DNA of 40,130 nt from an uncultured Burkholderiales bacterium (GTDB lineage Bacteria; Pseudomonadota; Gammaproteobacteria; Burkholderiales; Burkholderiaceae_C): contig CAIKVH010000035.1 of assembly GCA_903830725.1 (NCBI GenBank), positions 1-40,130 of the forward strand, written 5' to 3'. Each line of letters begins with the position of its first letter. Positions within the stretch are counted from its first letter, which is position 1. This document shows positions 34,523-40,130 of the stretch, one piece after another. Under the pieces are notes generated by a model, which did not search any database, was not told the DNA's origin, and saw only the letters and a list, made by a program, of their open reading frames with translations. The translations under genes were made by a program, and so were the position numbers.

Positions 34523-34706
34523 CCGTAGCATACCTACGGTCCTAACTGGGAGGAGGCCGGTAGCTTGGTTTAAGAGTAGACTTAAAAATTAAGCTAACTT
34601 CAGATTATTGAATAGTATGACCTAGACGCGAAGTCCCACAAAGACGAGCTTTGTGGAGGTTGATGGCTCTAGGCTTACGTTGGTATTTTGGGACATCCTG
34701 TTAGGA
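34523..34706. ncRNA. Strongly folded element, candidate structured RNA or recombination site
   Basis: Three nested parts can be read. A hairpin CCGTAG/CTACGG (34523-34539). Then an outer inverted repeat TCCTAAC (34540-34546) and GTTAGGA (34700-34706), with AGGA (34551-34554) able to pair with TCCT (34696-34699). Inside lie arm A, TAGCTT/AAGCTA with TTTAAG/CTTAAA (34561-34596), and arm B, CCTAGA/TCTAGG with CCACAAAG/CTTTGTGG (34621-34673). A competing small hairpin is GGGAC-a-TCCT-gtt-AGGA-aac-GTCC at the right end. No open frame explains it. The vapC stop codon lies in the right repeat. The strand, if it is an RNA, is unknown. Confidence 0.4.
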
Positions 34707-35117
34707 AACGTCCGCTGTTTTTAATTCGCATTGATCGGCAGCACTTAGTTGACGGTGATCTGCGGAAACAAAAAGGTCAACACCTAGGGTTTTAGCGCAA
34801 GCGATATGGATGGCGTCCATGGCTCGGAGTTGATTTCCCTCTAACAACTGAATGGAGCTTAGTACCACCTCGGGCGTTATTTGGACTATCAAAATATCCT
34901 CCATGTGAGCCAGGATTTTTGATTTAATTGCTAGGTAATCTTTGTTCTCTAAACTTCCTTCACGACACAGTCGAGAAAGGGACGAGATGATCTCTGGGAG
35001 GCAAATCACACTAATTACAAGGGTGTCTGCTTGGGCTAATAGTCCCAATACTTCATCTGTTTTGGCTTCCCGAACATAGAGCTTAACGAAGGCGGATGTA
35101 TCTATAAAGATTTTCAA
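34701..35117 (-). CDS. vapC: PIN-domain toxin, VapC family
   Basis: A 138-residue PIN-fold ribonuclease toxin: MKIFIDTSAFVKLYVREA with the first metal-binding Asp6, LVISVICLPEIISSLSRL with the Glu, and RAMDAIHIACAKTLGVDLFVSADH with the later Asp residues. VapC toxins cut specific RNAs and stop translation when free of antitoxin. Its ATG overlaps the antitoxin stop as ATGA, so the pair is translationally coupled. Its TAA lies inside the right arm of the folded element. Confidence 0.92.
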   Translation of the reverse strand: MKIFIDTSAFVKLYVREAKTDEVLGLLAQADTLVISVICLPEIISSLSRLCREGSLENKDYLAIKSKILAHMEDILIVQITPEVVLSSIQLLEGNQLRAMDAIHIACAKTLGVDLFVSADHRQLSAADQCELKTADVS

Positions 35118-35338
35118 ACTGAGCTTTCTCTATCTTTCAAAATGGCTTGACTCAGGGACAGTCCTTTTAGGGCCAAGGGCTGTGGATTGCTTTTCCAGGA
35201 TGGATTGGGTGACTCAATGGGCACAATTTGGGCGATTGCTTTTCCATTTCTGAAAACACGAACCGTGTCCCCAGCTTCGACCGCATCAAAATAAGTCTTC
35301 GCATGACTACGTAATTCGGTAAATGTTGCTTCTTGCAT
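35114..35338 (-). CDS. vapB: Phd/YefM-family antitoxin of the VapBC pair
   Basis: 74 residues. MQEATFTELRSHAKTYFDAVEAGDTVRVFRNGKAIAQIVP is the DNA-binding Phd/YefM fold; the C-terminal half, rich in Pro and Ser, is the part that would cover the toxin. ATG 35338 has AAGGA 7 bases upstream. It probably binds its own promoter, where two TGTACA palindromes lie (35357-35374 and 35447-35467). Confidence 0.92.
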   Translation of the reverse strand: MQEATFTELRSHAKTYFDAVEAGDTVRVFRNGKAIAQIVPIESPNPSWKSNPQPLALKGLSLSQAILKDRESSV

Positions 35339-35356
35339 CGCGTTTCCTTATAAATA

Positions 35357-35374
35357 TGTACATTATTATGTACA
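35357..35374. promoter_or_regulatory. Palindromic operator 1 of vapBC (overlaps the -10)
   Basis: TGTACAT, 4-base spacer TATT, ATGTACA: perfect arms. It covers the -10 of the promoter read next to it, so a bound antitoxin or antitoxin-toxin complex would block polymerase. Confidence 0.75.
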
Positions 35375-35392
35375 TTTAGATGGTTTTGTCAA
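35365..35392 (-). promoter_or_regulatory. Sigma-70 promoter of vapBC
   Basis: On the - strand, TTGACA (35392-35387, perfect) then 16 bases and CATAAT (35370-35365, five of six). The start would lie some 7 bases later, leaving a 5' leader of about 20 bases with the AAGGA site. Confidence 0.7.
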
Positions 35393-35446
35393 GCTTTTTC
35401 GGAACATTGGTGATTTGATGAAAAGCTTATGAATTAATTTATTTGG

Positions 35447-35467
35447 TTGTACATTTAATATGTACAA
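35447..35467. promoter_or_regulatory. Palindromic operator 2 upstream of vapBC
   Basis: TTGTACAT, 5-base spacer TTAAT, ATGTACAA: arms identical in core to operator 1. It lies about 90 bases upstream of it and 55 bases beyond the -35, consistent with cooperative binding or looping (inference). Confidence 0.65.
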
Positions 35468-35608
35468 ATAGAGTTCTACAAAGGTAAAAGAGACCAAACC
35501 TGGGGTGTATAGATCGAACGCTATGGTTTGGGGTGAAACTAAAAACGATATCAGATTCCGCCACCCTGGAAATATCTTAGATAACTTAATAGGAGGCGCT
35601 TTCACCGA

Positions 35609-36655
35609 TTATTCTTGGTTCCCGTTTGCCATTGGAGGCGTAACCCCCAGGTGTTTATAAGCCGCCAGGGTTGCGATTCGACCTCTAGGCGTTCGTTGCA
35701 AGAAGCCTTGTTGAATCAGGTAAGGCTCAATCACATCCTCAATCGTATCGCGCTCCTCCCCGATGCTCGCGGCTACGTTGTCTAGTCCCACTGGACCACC
35801 GTCAAAACGGTGGATCACCGCCTCAAGGAGTTTCCTGTCCATTACATCAAACCCCTGGGGGTCTACATCCAACATGGATAGAGCGGCCTGAGCGATGGAC
35901 TTGTCCACACGGCCGTTGCCTTTGACCTCTGCGTAGTCTCGGACTCTTCGTAACAGTCGATTTGCGATTCGAGGGGTTCCTCTGGAACGGTTTGCTATCT
36001 CAAAGCCGCCGGCCTCATCCATGTCCATTTTTAAGAGCCCCGCACTGCGAATAACAATTTTCTGCAACTCTTGCGGGGTATAAAACTCAAGCCTAGCAAC
36101 AATTCCAAATCGGTCCCTCAATGGATTGGTGAGCATCCCAGCCCGAGTTGTTGCACCTACCAAGGTAAAAGGCTGAAGGTCTAACTTGATGCTCCTGGCT
36201 GCGGGACCCTCTCCAATCATAATGTCGATTTGGTAGTCCTCTAGGGCGGGATAGAGAATCTCCTCAACCACGGGGGACAAGCGGTGAATCTCGTCTATGA
36301 AAAGGACATCGTTTTTTTCGAGATTGGTCAAAAGTGCGGCAAGGTCTTTGGGTTTCTCTAGCACCGGGCCACTGGTCTGGCGAAGATTCACCCCAAGCTC
36401 ATTGGCGATAATGTGCGACAAGGTTGTTTTGCCAAGTCCTGGGGGACCAAAAAGAAGCACGTGATCTAAGGCCTCACCTCTTTTAGAGGCAGCGCTGATG
36501 AAGATATCCAATTGCTCGCGTACCTTTAACTGTCCCACATAATCGTTCAAGAGTTTGGGACGCAAGGCCCTCTCAATGGCCTCCTCGTTGGAGCCCACAG
36601 GAGAGGCGGAGACGATACGCTCTGGTGCAGAAAAATCATCGGTTTGAATGCTCAT
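35609..36655 (-). CDS. ruvB: Holliday-junction branch-migration ATPase RuvB
   Basis: A 348-residue AAA+ motor that moves Holliday junctions with RuvA. It has [19 protein letters not shown], Walker [17 protein letters not shown], Walker [11 protein letters not shown], the sensor phrase [20 protein letters not shown] and the winged-helix end [12 protein letters not shown]. Its ATG overlaps the ruvA stop by four bases (ATGA). ruvC is not in the window. Confidence 0.98.
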   Translation of the reverse strand: MSIQTDDFSAPERIVSASPVGSNEEAIERALRPKLLNDYVGQLKVREQLDIFISAASKRGEALDHVLLFGPPGLGKTTLSHIIANELGVNLRQTSGPVLEKPKDLAALLTNLEKNDVLFIDEIHRLSPVVEEILYPALEDYQIDIMIGEGPAARSIKLDLQPFTLVGATTRAGMLTNPLRDRFGIVARLEFYTPQELQKIVIRSAGLLKMDMDEAGGFEIANRSRGTPRIANRLLRRVRDYAEVKGNGRVDKSIAQAALSMLDVDPQGFDVMDRKLLEAVIHRFDGGPVGLDNVAASIGEERDTIEDVIEPYLIQQGFLQRTPRGRIATLAAYKHLGVTPPMANGNQE

Positions 36656-37266
36656 TTAGATATAGCCCTAAGTGCTGCTTTGATACCCTCTGCGACCCCG
36701 GTTCCAGGCGGCAAAGACTTGAGTGCGAGTACCGCATCGCGCTCACTATATCCAAGAGAGATCAATGCGGACAATATGTCGTTTTGCTGGTTTCTCTCGC
36801 TGATCTGATTGGATTCTCCCGCATTCGTTACCCCAGTCCCTGCGCCGCTTAAGACCCCCAATTCCCCTATGAGTTTGCCCTTTAGCTCAAGCAGCAAACG
36901 TTCCGCCGTCTTTTTTCCGATACCGGGAATCTTGGTTATTTGGCCACTTTCTTGAAGAGACACCGCCTGCGTTAACTCTTGAACGCTCATCCCAGATAAG
37001 ATACCAAGCGCGGTTCTTGGTCCCACCCCTGAGATGCGCACGAGTTGCTTGAACGCTGATTTCTCGGCGTGACTGGCAAATCCGTAAAGAATTTGCGCAT
37101 CCTCTCGCACAACAAAATGGATCAACAATTTGACGTGCTCCCCGCAACTGGGCAATTGGTAGAAGGTGCTCATGGGCACATCCACTTCATAGCCTACGCC
37201 CCCACAGTCCACTAAAACTTGAGGGGGATTTTTTTCAAGGAGAATACCGTTTAATTGACCTATCAT
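36652..37266 (-). CDS. ruvA: Holliday-junction DNA-binding protein RuvA
   Basis: A 204-residue protein binding four-way DNA junctions and loading RuvB. It begins [28 protein letters not shown], has two helix-hairpin-helix motifs ([16 protein letters not shown] and [16 protein letters not shown]) and a C-terminal domain ending in [16 protein letters not shown] 37266 has AAGGA 9 bases upstream. It is divergent from phoH with 42 bases between the starts. Confidence 0.97.
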   Translation of the reverse strand: MIGQLNGILLEKNPPQVLVDCGGVGYEVDVPMSTFYQLPSCGEHVKLLIHFVVREDAQILYGFASHAEKSAFKQLVRISGVGPRTALGILSGMSVQELTQAVSLQESGQITKIPGIGKKTAERLLLELKGKLIGELGVLSGAGTGVTNAGESNQISERNQQNDILSALISLGYSERDAVLALKSLPPGTGVAEGIKAALRAISK

Positions 37267-37308
37267 CTACCGCGTCCTTTGAATACATTTTTATAGAGAT
37301 TATCCCCC

Positions 37309-38325
37309 TTGATCCTCAGACACGCTTTTACCCCCCCTAATAACACCCGCTTGACTCACCTATGCGGGCCACTTGACGTGCATTTGCGTACGATTGAGAC
37401 TGGAACTCAAGTCAAAATCGCTCACAGACACGAGCATTTCAAAGTCGACGGTCCCAAGGCCAATGCTTTGAAAGCGATGGAACTCTTGCAGGCACTTTAT
37501 GAAATGGCGGCACGTCCCATCTCTGAGGATAAGTTACAGCTAATGCTTGCCGAGGATTTAGGCTCGCACACGGACGTCTGGGTCGGCGCGCTCAGTGGCG
37601 CAAAGAGAAAGAAGGGTGCCCCCTCGTCGTCCAAAACCCTTCTAAGTCCAGATGCAGTTGATGTCCCCTCCCTTTTGACCAAGCGTGAGGACCTGCGCGC
37701 GCGCTCTGCGAATCAAGCCCATTATTTAGACAGTATCGCGCACCATGACATTACGTTTGGAATTGGTCCTGCGGGGACGGGCAAGACTTACCTGGCTGTT
37801 GCTTGCGCTGTAGACGCCCTTGAACGAGCAAGCGTACAACGTATTATTTTGACCCGCCCCGCAGTAGAGGCAGGCGAGAAACTCGGATTCTTGCCCGGGG
37901 ACCTCGGACAAAAAGTGGACCCCTACCTGCGACCTTTATATGACGCACTCTATGACCTAATGGGATTCGAGCGTGTACAAAAGGCTTTTGAGCGGCAAAT
38001 CCTCGAGATAGCGCCCCTTGCATTTATGCGGGGTCGAACGCTTAACCATGCGTTTGTGATTTTGGATGAAGCTCAAAATACAACACCAGAACAAATGAAA
38101 ATGTTTTTAACGCGTATGGGTTTTGGAACCAAAGCGGTCATTACCGGCGATGTTAGTCAAATCGATCTCCCTAAGGGCCATCCAAGTGGGTTGATTGATG
38201 CAGAAAGAGTTCTCAAGCGGGTTGACGGCATTGGCTTTACGCATTTCACGTCTAAGGATGTGGTGAGACACCCGCTGGTTGCTCGGATTGTTGATGCTTA
38301 CTCCATAAAGCGCTCGAGTGAATAA
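37309..38325 (+). CDS. ybeZ: PhoH-like ATPase (YbeZ)
   Basis: A 338-residue ATPase that in many bacteria works with YbeY in RNA or ribosome quality control. It has ITFGIGPAGTGKTYLAVA (Walker A, from about residue 153), RIILTRPAVEAGEKLGFLPGD and FVILDEAQNTTPEQMKMFLTRMG (Walker B, near 253), ending in KDVVRHPLVARIVDAY. The start chosen is TTG 37309; no ATG is in frame near the usual N-terminus and AGAG lies about 10 bases upstream. It is followed by ybeY after 21 bases. Confidence 0.93.
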   Translation: MILRHAFTPPNNTRLTHLCGPLDVHLRTIETGTQVKIAHRHEHFKVDGPKANALKAMELLQALYEMAARPISEDKLQLMLAEDLGSHTDVWVGALSGAKRKKGAPSSSKTLLSPDAVDVPSLLTKREDLRARSANQAHYLDSIAHHDITFGIGPAGTGKTYLAVACAVDALERASVQRIILTRPAVEAGEKLGFLPGDLGQKVDPYLRPLYDALYDLMGFERVQKAFERQILEIAPLAFMRGRTLNHAFVILDEAQNTTPEQMKMFLTRMGFGTKAVITGDVSQIDLPKGHPSGLIDAERVLKRVDGIGFTHFTSKDVVRHPLVARIVDAYSIKRSSE

Positions 38326-38346
38326 CCGAAAAAATACGAGATTCAA

Positions 38347-38859
38347 GTGAAACCTAAAATTAAATCTAAACGTTCTCACTCCATGCAAGCCGTACAACTG
38401 GAGATTAATATCCAATTTTCGGACGAACTAAGTGCAGCGACTCGCGCTCGTTTTAAAAATATTTTCACAAAGCAAAATGTGAAGTATTGGTTAAGTTGGG
38501 CCATCAATCCTCAAGCGCCCCATTTGAAGGAGGTCACGCTTCGTGTTGTAGGAGCTTTGGAGGGTAAGGCTATGAACGAGCAATTTAGGGGCCGCAAATA
38601 CGCAACCAACATCTTAACGTTCAACGCCCTCGACACTTTCAATACCCAATCAGACTTATTGTTGTGCGCGCCTGTTGTGATGGATGAAGCAAGGTCAATG
38701 GGCTCCAAACTGAAGGAACACTGTGTACATTTGCTTATTCACGGAGCACTTCATGCACAGGGTTTCGATCATGAGAGGGGCCCTAAAGAGGAGTTGGAGA
38801 TGGAATCGATAGAGAGTTATTTGATGTTGGCTCTGGGGTTTAAGGATCCTTATAGCTGA
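38347..38859 (+). CDS. ybeY: Endoribonuclease YbeY
   Basis: Zinc-dependent single-strand RNase for 16S rRNA maturation and ribosome quality control. The zinc motif is H132-x3-H136-x5-H142 (HGALHAQGFDH), preceded by RGRKYATNILTF. The 170-residue frame starts at GTG 38347, 21 bases after the phoH stop; ATG 38383 (MQAVQLEINIQ) is an alternative that drops 12 mainly basic residues. The usual next genes corC and lnt are not here. Confidence 0.95.
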   Translation: MKPKIKSKRSHSMQAVQLEINIQFSDELSAATRARFKNIFTKQNVKYWLSWAINPQAPHLKEVTLRVVGALEGKAMNEQFRGRKYATNILTFNALDTFNTQSDLLLCAPVVMDEARSMGSKLKEHCVHLLIHGALHAQGFDHERGPKEELEMESIESYLMLALGFKDPYS

Positions 38860-38884
38860 GCCTAGCGTTGAAAATCGTTTTAGA

Positions 38885-38944
38885 GCTAGGGTCTAAGCTA
38901 GGGTCTAAGCTAGAGTCAAAGCTAAGGTTAAAGCTATCTCCAAA
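38885..38944. repeat. 12-bp tandem repeat after ybeY, five copies
   Basis: GCTAGGGTCTAA twice, then GCTAGAGTCAAA, GCTAAGGTTAAA and GCTATCTCCAAA, losing match progressively. It lies between the ybeY stop and the CDF transporter stop, with no gene on it. Confidence 0.9.
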
Positions 38945-39010
38945 ACTCCGTCAAATCTAAAGTAAAAAGTAGAGTTAATTATTTAGCTCTTATTCTCAGT
39001 TTACTTTTCC

Positions 39011-39964
39011 CTACAAATGCTGATGCTGATCTCCTGGCCAGTCTATGTGCCCCTCCACCCCGCTGGGTAAAAGCTGTATGGATGCTCTCAAGCCTGGGAC
39101 TGCAGCCATTAAGGCTTGCTCCACATTAGTTCTTAGCGCTGCCGCCCTGCCAAGGGACCAATGCGCTGGCATATGCATGTGCAAATCCACAAACCGTCTT
39201 TGCCCAGCGCGTCGTGTTGTAATATGATCAAAATCTAAAATCATTCGCCCCTCGTGATGGTGCGCAAACTCCTTTAAAACACTTTCTATCTGAGCTCTCA
39301 CCTCTGGCTCTACTGCCTCATCCATTAGCCCTTGTGAGGATACCCAAATTAGATGAGCACCTTCTCTCAAAATATTTATAGCCACCAATATAGCGATGCA
39401 AGGATCTAGCCAATACCATCCCGTAACGGCTACTGCAAGAAGTCCAATGACCACCCCAGCTGAGGTCCAAACATCGACCACCAAATGTTTAGCGTCCGCT
39501 TCTAATGCTATGGAGCGGTGTGATTTAGCCGCCTTAAACATTGACCAAGCGAGTACGCCGTTCATGGCGGAGCTGACAATGGATAACCCGATACCTAAGA
39601 ATAAAGCTTCGACTGGCTTGGGGGACATAAAGCGACTGACTGCTGCCCAGATGATGCCCATCGCAGCGCCTACGATCAAAACACCCTCAAAGCCAGAGGA
39701 GAAATACTCTGCCTTGTGATGTCCGTAAGGATGCTCCTCATCAGCAGGTTGCTCAGCGACTGTCACCATAAGTAGTGCAAACATTGCACTTGCTAAATTG
39801 ACGAAGGACTCCATTGCATCCGATAAAAGTCCAACCGAATCCGTCACATACCAAGCCATTGTTTTCATGACTATGGTTACCACGGCGACAACAACGGATA
39901 GCCAAAGAAGACGCTTTAAAGGATTGGGTTTATTTTGATTAGCTAAAGTGGAAGATGTTTTCAT
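39011..39964 (-). CDS. Cation diffusion facilitator (CDF) family transporter
   Basis: A 317-residue inner-membrane cation/proton antiporter, probably for zinc, iron or manganese. Six hydrophobic helices lie between residues 18 and 210; the metal sites are in LLSDAMESFVNL (helix 2, with DxxxS-type residues) and EADAKHLVVDVWTSAGV (helix 5, HxxxD), and the loop HPYGHHKAEYFSSG is typical. The C-terminal cytoplasmic domain follows, with a His/Asp-rich region (AHHHEGRMILDFDHI) and ends HQHL. The metal cannot be told. ATG 39964. Confidence 0.92.
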   Translation of the reverse strand: MKTSSTLANQNKPNPLKRLLWLSVVVAVVTIVMKTMAWYVTDSVGLLSDAMESFVNLASAMFALLMVTVAEQPADEEHPYGHHKAEYFSSGFEGVLIVGAAMGIIWAAVSRFMSPKPVEALFLGIGLSIVSSAMNGVLAWSMFKAAKSHRSIALEADAKHLVVDVWTSAGVVIGLLAVAVTGWYWLDPCIAILVAINILREGAHLIWVSSQGLMDEAVEPEVRAQIESVLKEFAHHHEGRMILDFDHITTRRAGQRRFVDLHMHMPAHWSLGRAAALRTNVEQALMAAVPGLRASIQLLPSGVEGHIDWPGDQHQHL

Positions 39965-39986
39965 AAATTACTAATCAAAAAAAATT

Positions 39987-40013
39987 GATGTGGCTGATGT
40001 GGCTGATGTGACC
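39987..40013. repeat. 9-bp tandem repeat upstream of the CDF gene
   Basis: GATGTGGCT twice and GATGTGACC once, followed by the weaker GATGCAACA. It sits between the CDF start and the tyrS tail, where the CDF promoter would be expected. Confidence 0.8.
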
Positions 40014-40046
40014 GATGCAACAGAGTGACTGATGTAATTGTTATGC

Positions 40047-40066
40047 TGTGTTTCTTTAGAAACGCA
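40047..40066. terminator. Hairpin after tyrS, possible terminator
   Basis: TGTGTTTCT/AGAAACGCA with one G-T pair and a two-base loop (inner core GTTTCTTTAGAAAC). It comes five bases after the tyrS stop on the - strand but no T run follows, so factor-independent termination is doubtful. Confidence 0.35.
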
Positions 40067-40070
40067 TCCC

Positions 40071-40130
40071 TCAATCGCTTAATGTAAGTCTCATGAATTT
40101 TCGCTTGCCCACTTGCAAAACATAAGTGCC
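40071..40130 (-). CDS. tyrS: Tyrosyl-tRNA synthetase, C-terminal end (partial)
   Basis: The window edge on the - strand reads TYVLQVGKRKFMRLTLSD and stops with TGA at 40073-40071. This is the end of the S4 RNA-binding domain of TyrS, whose usual close is VLQVGKRKFxR. The body lies beyond the window. In many Burkholderiales tyrS lies near ruvB; here it is separated from ruvAB by phoH, ybeY and the CDF gene. Confidence 0.8.
   Translation of the reverse strand, partial: GTYVLQVGKRKFMRLTLSD

Noticed and set aside
34531-34546. ACGGTCCTAA, like the 23S rRNA segment cut by I-CeuI
   Set aside because: The match ends after ten bases and no other rRNA sequence surrounds it.
35366-35605. 79-residue frame on the - strand between ruvB and vapB
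   Set aside because: It covers both vapBC operators and the promoter, ends in a run of low-information residues and has no recognised domain; the regulatory reading is stronger.
35472-35608. + frame with WGETKNDIRFRHPG, faintly like the start of a BrnT toxin
   Set aside because: Only a few residues resemble BrnT, the frame runs antisense into ruvB, and no partner antitoxin follows; it may be a remnant but I cannot support it.

Overview
The window looks like the chromosome of a Gram-negative betaproteobacterium, most likely Burkholderiales, with moderate (by eye mid-40s %) GC. This rests on a type II secretion operon ordered (L)-M-N-D-E-F, a TonB-dependent receptor, a DUF6279 lipoprotein, the GlmU/GlmS pair, divergent ruvAB and phoH-ybeY, and a tyrS tail. 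No rRNA, tRNA, CRISPR array, transposase or integrase gene was recognised.

Layout. (1) 1-6828: end of gspL, then gspM, gspN, gspD, gspE and gspF, all on +, the inner-membrane, secretin and ATPase part of a type II secretion system. (2) 6897-8851: a cytosolic 5'-nucleotidase and a convergent EamA-type transporter. (3) 8913-11493 (-): two genes of CDP-ribitol chemistry, a cytidylyltransferase/reductase fusion of the Bcs1 type and a CDP-alditol phosphotransferase, suggesting a phosphoribitol-containing surface polymer. (4) 11500-15300: an AT-rich accessory stretch with orphan small genes, a 1-kb gene graveyard holding remnants of a cysA-like sulfate-transporter ATPase and a secreted protein, a J-domain coiled-coil protein and an exported alpha/beta hydrolase. 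(5) 15315-19420: a DUF427 protein, the ergothioneine pair egtD-egtB, and a convergent one-piece substrate-binding/permease protein of the osmoprotectant/EgtU class. (6) 19488-23482 (-): glmU, glmS and a uracil-DNA glycosylase-like gene. (7) 23604-30373: DUF6279 lipoprotein, 5-formyl-THF cyclo-ligase, a lytic transglycosylase with a long repetitive linker, and a TonB-dependent receptor. (8) 30384-34504: Atm1-type ABC exporter, YciA thioesterase, enoyl-CoA hydratase-like protein, histidine phosphatase. (9) 34505-35467: a strongly folded 170-nt element, then a VapBC toxin-antitoxin pair with a promoter/operator that can be read directly. (10) 35609-40130: ruvAB, phoH, ybeY, a CDF cation transporter and the end of tyrS, with several short tandem repeats between genes.

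The most unusual points are the folded element whose flanking inverted repeat contains the vapC stop codon (34523-34706), the ergothioneine genes facing a fused transporter that lacks an ATPase, the ribitol-phosphate pair in a Gram-negative, and the decayed cysA. I found no system that I can claim is wholly new; the folded element beside vapBC is the best candidate for something undescribed.
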